Below, in pieces: positions 61,716 to 64,000 of a DNA stretch of 64,000 bases (the first letter of the stretch is position 1; the number at the start of each line of letters is the position of its first letter). Made by a program: the position numbers and the translations under genes. This stretch comes from Flintibacter muris (GTDB lineage Bacteria; Bacillota; Clostridia; Oscillospirales; Oscillospiraceae): the NCBI RefSeq assembly GCF_943192995.1, contig NZ_CALPCP010000009.1, positions 62,001-126,000 on the forward strand. Reading direction: 5' to 3'. Below the pieces are notes generated by a model. That model was not told the DNA's origin, ran no database searches, and worked only from the letters and a program-made list of their open reading frames with translations.

Positions 61716-62795
61716 ATGGCAATGAAATACAAATTTCTGGCGGACCTTCTGCGGGAGGACCTGGTAAAAAACGGAGGCCGCAGCGGCTACAGGCTGCCCA
61801 CCGAGGCGGAGCTCACCCGCCGCTACCACATGAGCCGTCAGACGGTGCGCCACGCTCTCCGGCTGCTGGCCGAAGAGGGGCTGATCCAAAGCCGTCAGGG
61901 CAGCGGTACTTACACCACCGGCCGCATCCAGGACCCCGCCTCCCGCCAGATTGCGGTGGTCACCTCCTTTTTGGATGACTATATCTTCCCCACCATCCTC
62001 CACGACGCCCAGAGCCTCTTTGCCCAGAAGGGTTACTCCACCCTGGTGTATGCCACTGAGAACCGGGTGGGGGCCGAGCGGGATATCCTCCATCAGCTGC
62101 TGGAGCAGCCGGTGGGGGGGATTTTGGTGGAGGGCTCCAAAACCGCCCTGCCCAGCCCCAACGCGGACCTGTACTGCCGCCTGAGGGAGGCGGGCATTCC
62201 GCTGCTTTTCCTCCATGGGGCCTACGGGGAGCTGTCCGGCGTCCCCTGTGTCTACGACGACAACTACGGCGGCGGCTATCTGCTGGCCCGCCTGCTGATC
62301 GACCAGGGGCACAGGCACCTGGCCGGAATCTTTAAAAGCGACGATGTACAGGGGCCCCAGCGGTATCACGGCTGTATCTCCGCCATCCGGGATGCGGAGC
62401 TGCCCATCTTTGACCGCTGTTTCCGGTGGTACGACACAGAGGATCGGTTGGAAATGATAGAGAAGCGCCGCTTTGATCTGCTGCGGCGCTTTCTGGCCGA
62501 GCGGCTGGAACCGGCCACGGCGGTGATCTGCTACAACGACGAGATCGCCTTCCTTCTCATCCAGGAACTGCTGGCCATGGGCAAAAAGGTGCCCGAGGAT
62601 GTGGCGGTGGTCAGCTTTGACAACAGCTATTACAGCCAGATCAGCCCCATCCCCATCACCTCCCTGCGCCACCGGGAGAAGATGGGCCGGGCAGCGGCCG
62701 AGGAGATGATCCGCATTTTGGACGGCGCTTCCGGCCAGTCCCGGGCGCTGGAGTGGGAGCTGCTGGAGCGAAGCAGCAGTCAAAAGCAGCACTGA
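61716..62795 (+). CDS. araR: Arabinose-type regulator, GntR/LacI hybrid
   Basis: A 359-residue repressor with an N-terminal GntR winged helix (residues ~1-72: YKFLADLLREDLVKNGGRSGYRLPTEAELTRRYHMSRQTVRHALRLLAEEGLI) fused to a LacI-type ligand domain (QIAVVTSFLDDYIFPTIL to the end). This unusual fusion is the hallmark of AraR, which releases DNA on binding L-arabinose. ATG 61716 follows AAAGGTGG; the longer frame upstream covers the promoter with extended TGCTATAAT near 61666-61674. It is divergent from the arabinose operon and should repress it. Confidence 0.93.
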   Translation: MAMKYKFLADLLREDLVKNGGRSGYRLPTEAELTRRYHMSRQTVRHALRLLAEEGLIQSRQGSGTYTTGRIQDPASRQIAVVTSFLDDYIFPTILHDAQSLFAQKGYSTLVYATENRVGAERDILHQLLEQPVGGILVEGSKTALPSPNADLYCRLREAGIPLLFLHGAYGELSGVPCVYDDNYGGGYLLARLLIDQGHRHLAGIFKSDDVQGPQRYHGCISAIRDAELPIFDRCFRWYDTEDRLEMIEKRRFDLLRRFLAERLEPATAVICYNDEIAFLLIQELLAMGKKVPEDVAVVSFDNSYYSQISPIPITSLRHREKMGRAAAEEMIRILDGASGQSRALEWELLERSSSQKQH

Positions 62796-62815
62796 GAAAT
62801 CAGTGCTGCTTTTTT
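62782..62815. terminator. Bidirectional terminator of araR and the symporter gene
   Basis: AAAAGCAGCACTGA and TCAGTGCTGCTTTTTT form a 14-bp stem around GAAA. It overlaps the araR stop and sits 5 bp from the converging symporter stop. Confidence 0.88.
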
Positions 62816-62820
62816 GCAGG

Positions 62821-64000
62821 TTATCTGTCGTACTCCTCAAAGGTTTTGACCACCTGGGCCTCAGGCGCGGGGGTTATCAGAGAGACCACCACGATAGCGG
62901 CAAGGGCTACCAGGAAGGCGGGGAGCAGTTCATAGATGTCCAGCGCTCCGCCCATGGGGCGGACCAGGAACTTCCAGATAAAGATCATGGCTCCCCCGGC
63001 AATCAGACCGGCCATAATGCCCTGGCGGTTGCTCCGCTTCCAGAACAGGGCGCACAGCATAGCGGGCCCGAAGGCAGCGCCAAAGCCCGCCCAGGCAAAG
63101 GAGACAATCTGGAACACGTTGCTGTCCGGGTCGGCAGCCAGGAACAGGGCAATCACGGCAATCACCACCACGGTGAGCCGGGCACAGAGCATGGTCTGCT
63201 TCTGGGTCAGCTTGATGCCGAAGACGTTCTGCACCAGATTTTCCGAGAAGGCGGAGGAGGCGGCCAGCAGCTGGCTGTCGGCGGTGGACATGGTGGCAGC
63301 CAGAATACCGGCCAGGATGCAGCCGGCCACCACCGCCGGGAAGATACCGTAGCCTGACAGCAGGTCAGACAGCTTGACAATCACCGTTTCGGTGGCGCTG
63401 CCCTCCAGGAAGGGGATGCGGCCGGCGGCGGAGACGGCGTGGCCCACGATGCCGATGAACACCGCCACGCCCATAGACAGCACCACCCACACAGCGGCAA
63501 TGCGCCGGGACAGCTTCAGCTCGTTCTCGTCCCGGATGGCCATAAACCGCACCAGGATGTGGGGCATGCCGAAGTAGCCCAGGCCCCAGGCCATCATGGA
63601 TATGATGCGGATAAAGCCGTAGGGCTCGGCGGAGCCGGTGGCAGGGTTGTAGGTCTCACCGAAGCTGAGAAAGCCGGGCAGAGTGCGGGCGTGCTCCAGC
63701 ACGGCATCCATGCCCCCGGCCTGAACAATGCCGAAAACCACGATAATGGTCAGGGCGATGGTCATGATGATGGACTGAATCAGGTCCATGGTGGCCACGG
63801 CGGAGAAGCCGCCCACCGAGGTGTAGCTGATAATCACGATAGCGCCAATCACAACCGCCGTCATGTAGTCCCAGCCGAAGAGGCTGTTGAACAGCTTGCC
63901 GATAGCGGCCAGACCGGAGGCCACGTAGGGCACGAAGAAGATGAGAATAATCAGGGCGGAGATGCACATGATTACCGGCTTCTTCTCGCCGTACCGCTTG
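62821..64000 (-). CDS. putP: Sodium/proline-type symporter (SSS family), 5' end cut by window
   Basis: The last ~393 residues of a sodium:solute symporter; the frame stays open to the window edge, so the N-terminus is missing. About nine or ten membrane helices are visible. PutP-like stretches are SALIILIFFVPYVASGLAAIGKLF, SYTSVGGFSAVATMDLIQS, GYFGMPHILVRFMAIRDENELKLSRRIAAVW and GILAATMSTADSQLLAASSAFSENL. An in-frame Met at 63967-63969 is internal, since preceding codons KRYGEKKPVI fit the family. Proline is the likely substrate, pantothenate or another solute the alternative. It converges on araR. Confidence 0.88.
   Translation of the reverse strand, partial: KRYGEKKPVIMCISALIILIFFVPYVASGLAAIGKLFNSLFGWDYMTAVVIGAIVIISYTSVGGFSAVATMDLIQSIIMTIALTIIVVFGIVQAGGMDAVLEHARTLPGFLSFGETYNPATGSAEPYGFIRIISMMAWGLGYFGMPHILVRFMAIRDENELKLSRRIAAVWVVLSMGVAVFIGIVGHAVSAAGRIPFLEGSATETVIVKLSDLLSGYGIFPAVVAGCILAGILAATMSTADSQLLAASSAFSENLVQNVFGIKLTQKQTMLCARLTVVVIAVIALFLAADPDSNVFQIVSFAWAGFGAAFGPAMLCALFWKRSNRQGIMAGLIAGGAMIFIWKFLVRPMGGALDIYELLPAFLVALAAIVVVSLITPAPEAQVVKTFEEYDR

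Overview
The window is a GC-rich (about 60 %), gene-dense bacterial chromosome segment. The S10-spc-alpha gene order, zinc-type S14, BglG/LicT-type antitermination, AraR- and YtrA-type regulators, strong AGGAGG ribosome binding sites and frequent TTG/GTG starts point to a Firmicute of class Clostridia. The GC content, sugar systems and GC-rich intergenic palindromes suggest a gut Oscillospiraceae (Flavonifractor/Pseudoflavonifractor-like). The class is well supported; the genus is an inference. No rRNA, tRNA, CRISPR, prophage or transposase gene was recognised.

Layout. 0-2.1 kb: an AgrC/AgrA-type two-component pair (minus strand) without agrB/agrD. 2.6-5.7 kb: a glucose-type PTS EIICBA gene behind a LicT-type antiterminator gene, with a readable RAT/terminator switch between them. 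6.5-14 kb: a malto-oligosaccharide cluster (binding lipoprotein, two permeases, LacI regulator, 4-alpha-glucanotransferase, GH13 enzyme) that lacks its own ABC ATPase. 14-20 kb: an AT-rich orphan gene, a lone MoxR ATPase, an aspartate aminotransferase, gapA, an unpaired kinase-like protein and a small Pro-rich exported protein. 20.5-24.5 kb: a sugar-binding lipoprotein, YesM-type kinase and YesN-type regulator in one overlapping operon. 24.6-26.5 kb: a YtrA-type repressor with an ABC-2 transporter behind a 24-bp palindromic operator. 26.7-31.9 kb: UDP-galactopyranose mutase, a GT2 glycosyltransferase, an unknown membrane protein and a Sel1-repeat protein.

32-49 kb: the S10-spc-alpha ribosomal superoperon, with secY, adk, map, a KOW protein, infA, rpmJ and rpoA. 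It is expanded at three junctions (rpsJ/rplC, rpsN/rpsH, rpsD/rpoA), each holding a copy of a GC-rich palindromic repeat. The S10 leader carries an attenuator-like terminator. The rpsN/rpsH gap holds a near-consensus promoter and a hairpin-rich leader.

49-64 kb: galK and galT; an arabinose locus on the minus strand (ytfQ-ytfR-ytfT-yjfF-type importer, FGGY kinase, araA, araD); divergent araR; and a partial putP-like Na+/solute symporter cut by the window edge.

The theme is plant- and host-glycan sugar use (glucose, maltodextrin, galactose, L-arabinose) with dedicated regulators beside each system. The most unusual structural signal is a dispersed family of roughly 60-110 bp inverted repeats, about 14 copies in 64 kb. 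They begin near CTGTAGGG and end near CCCTACAG, lie only between genes, and even interrupt the ribosomal superoperon.
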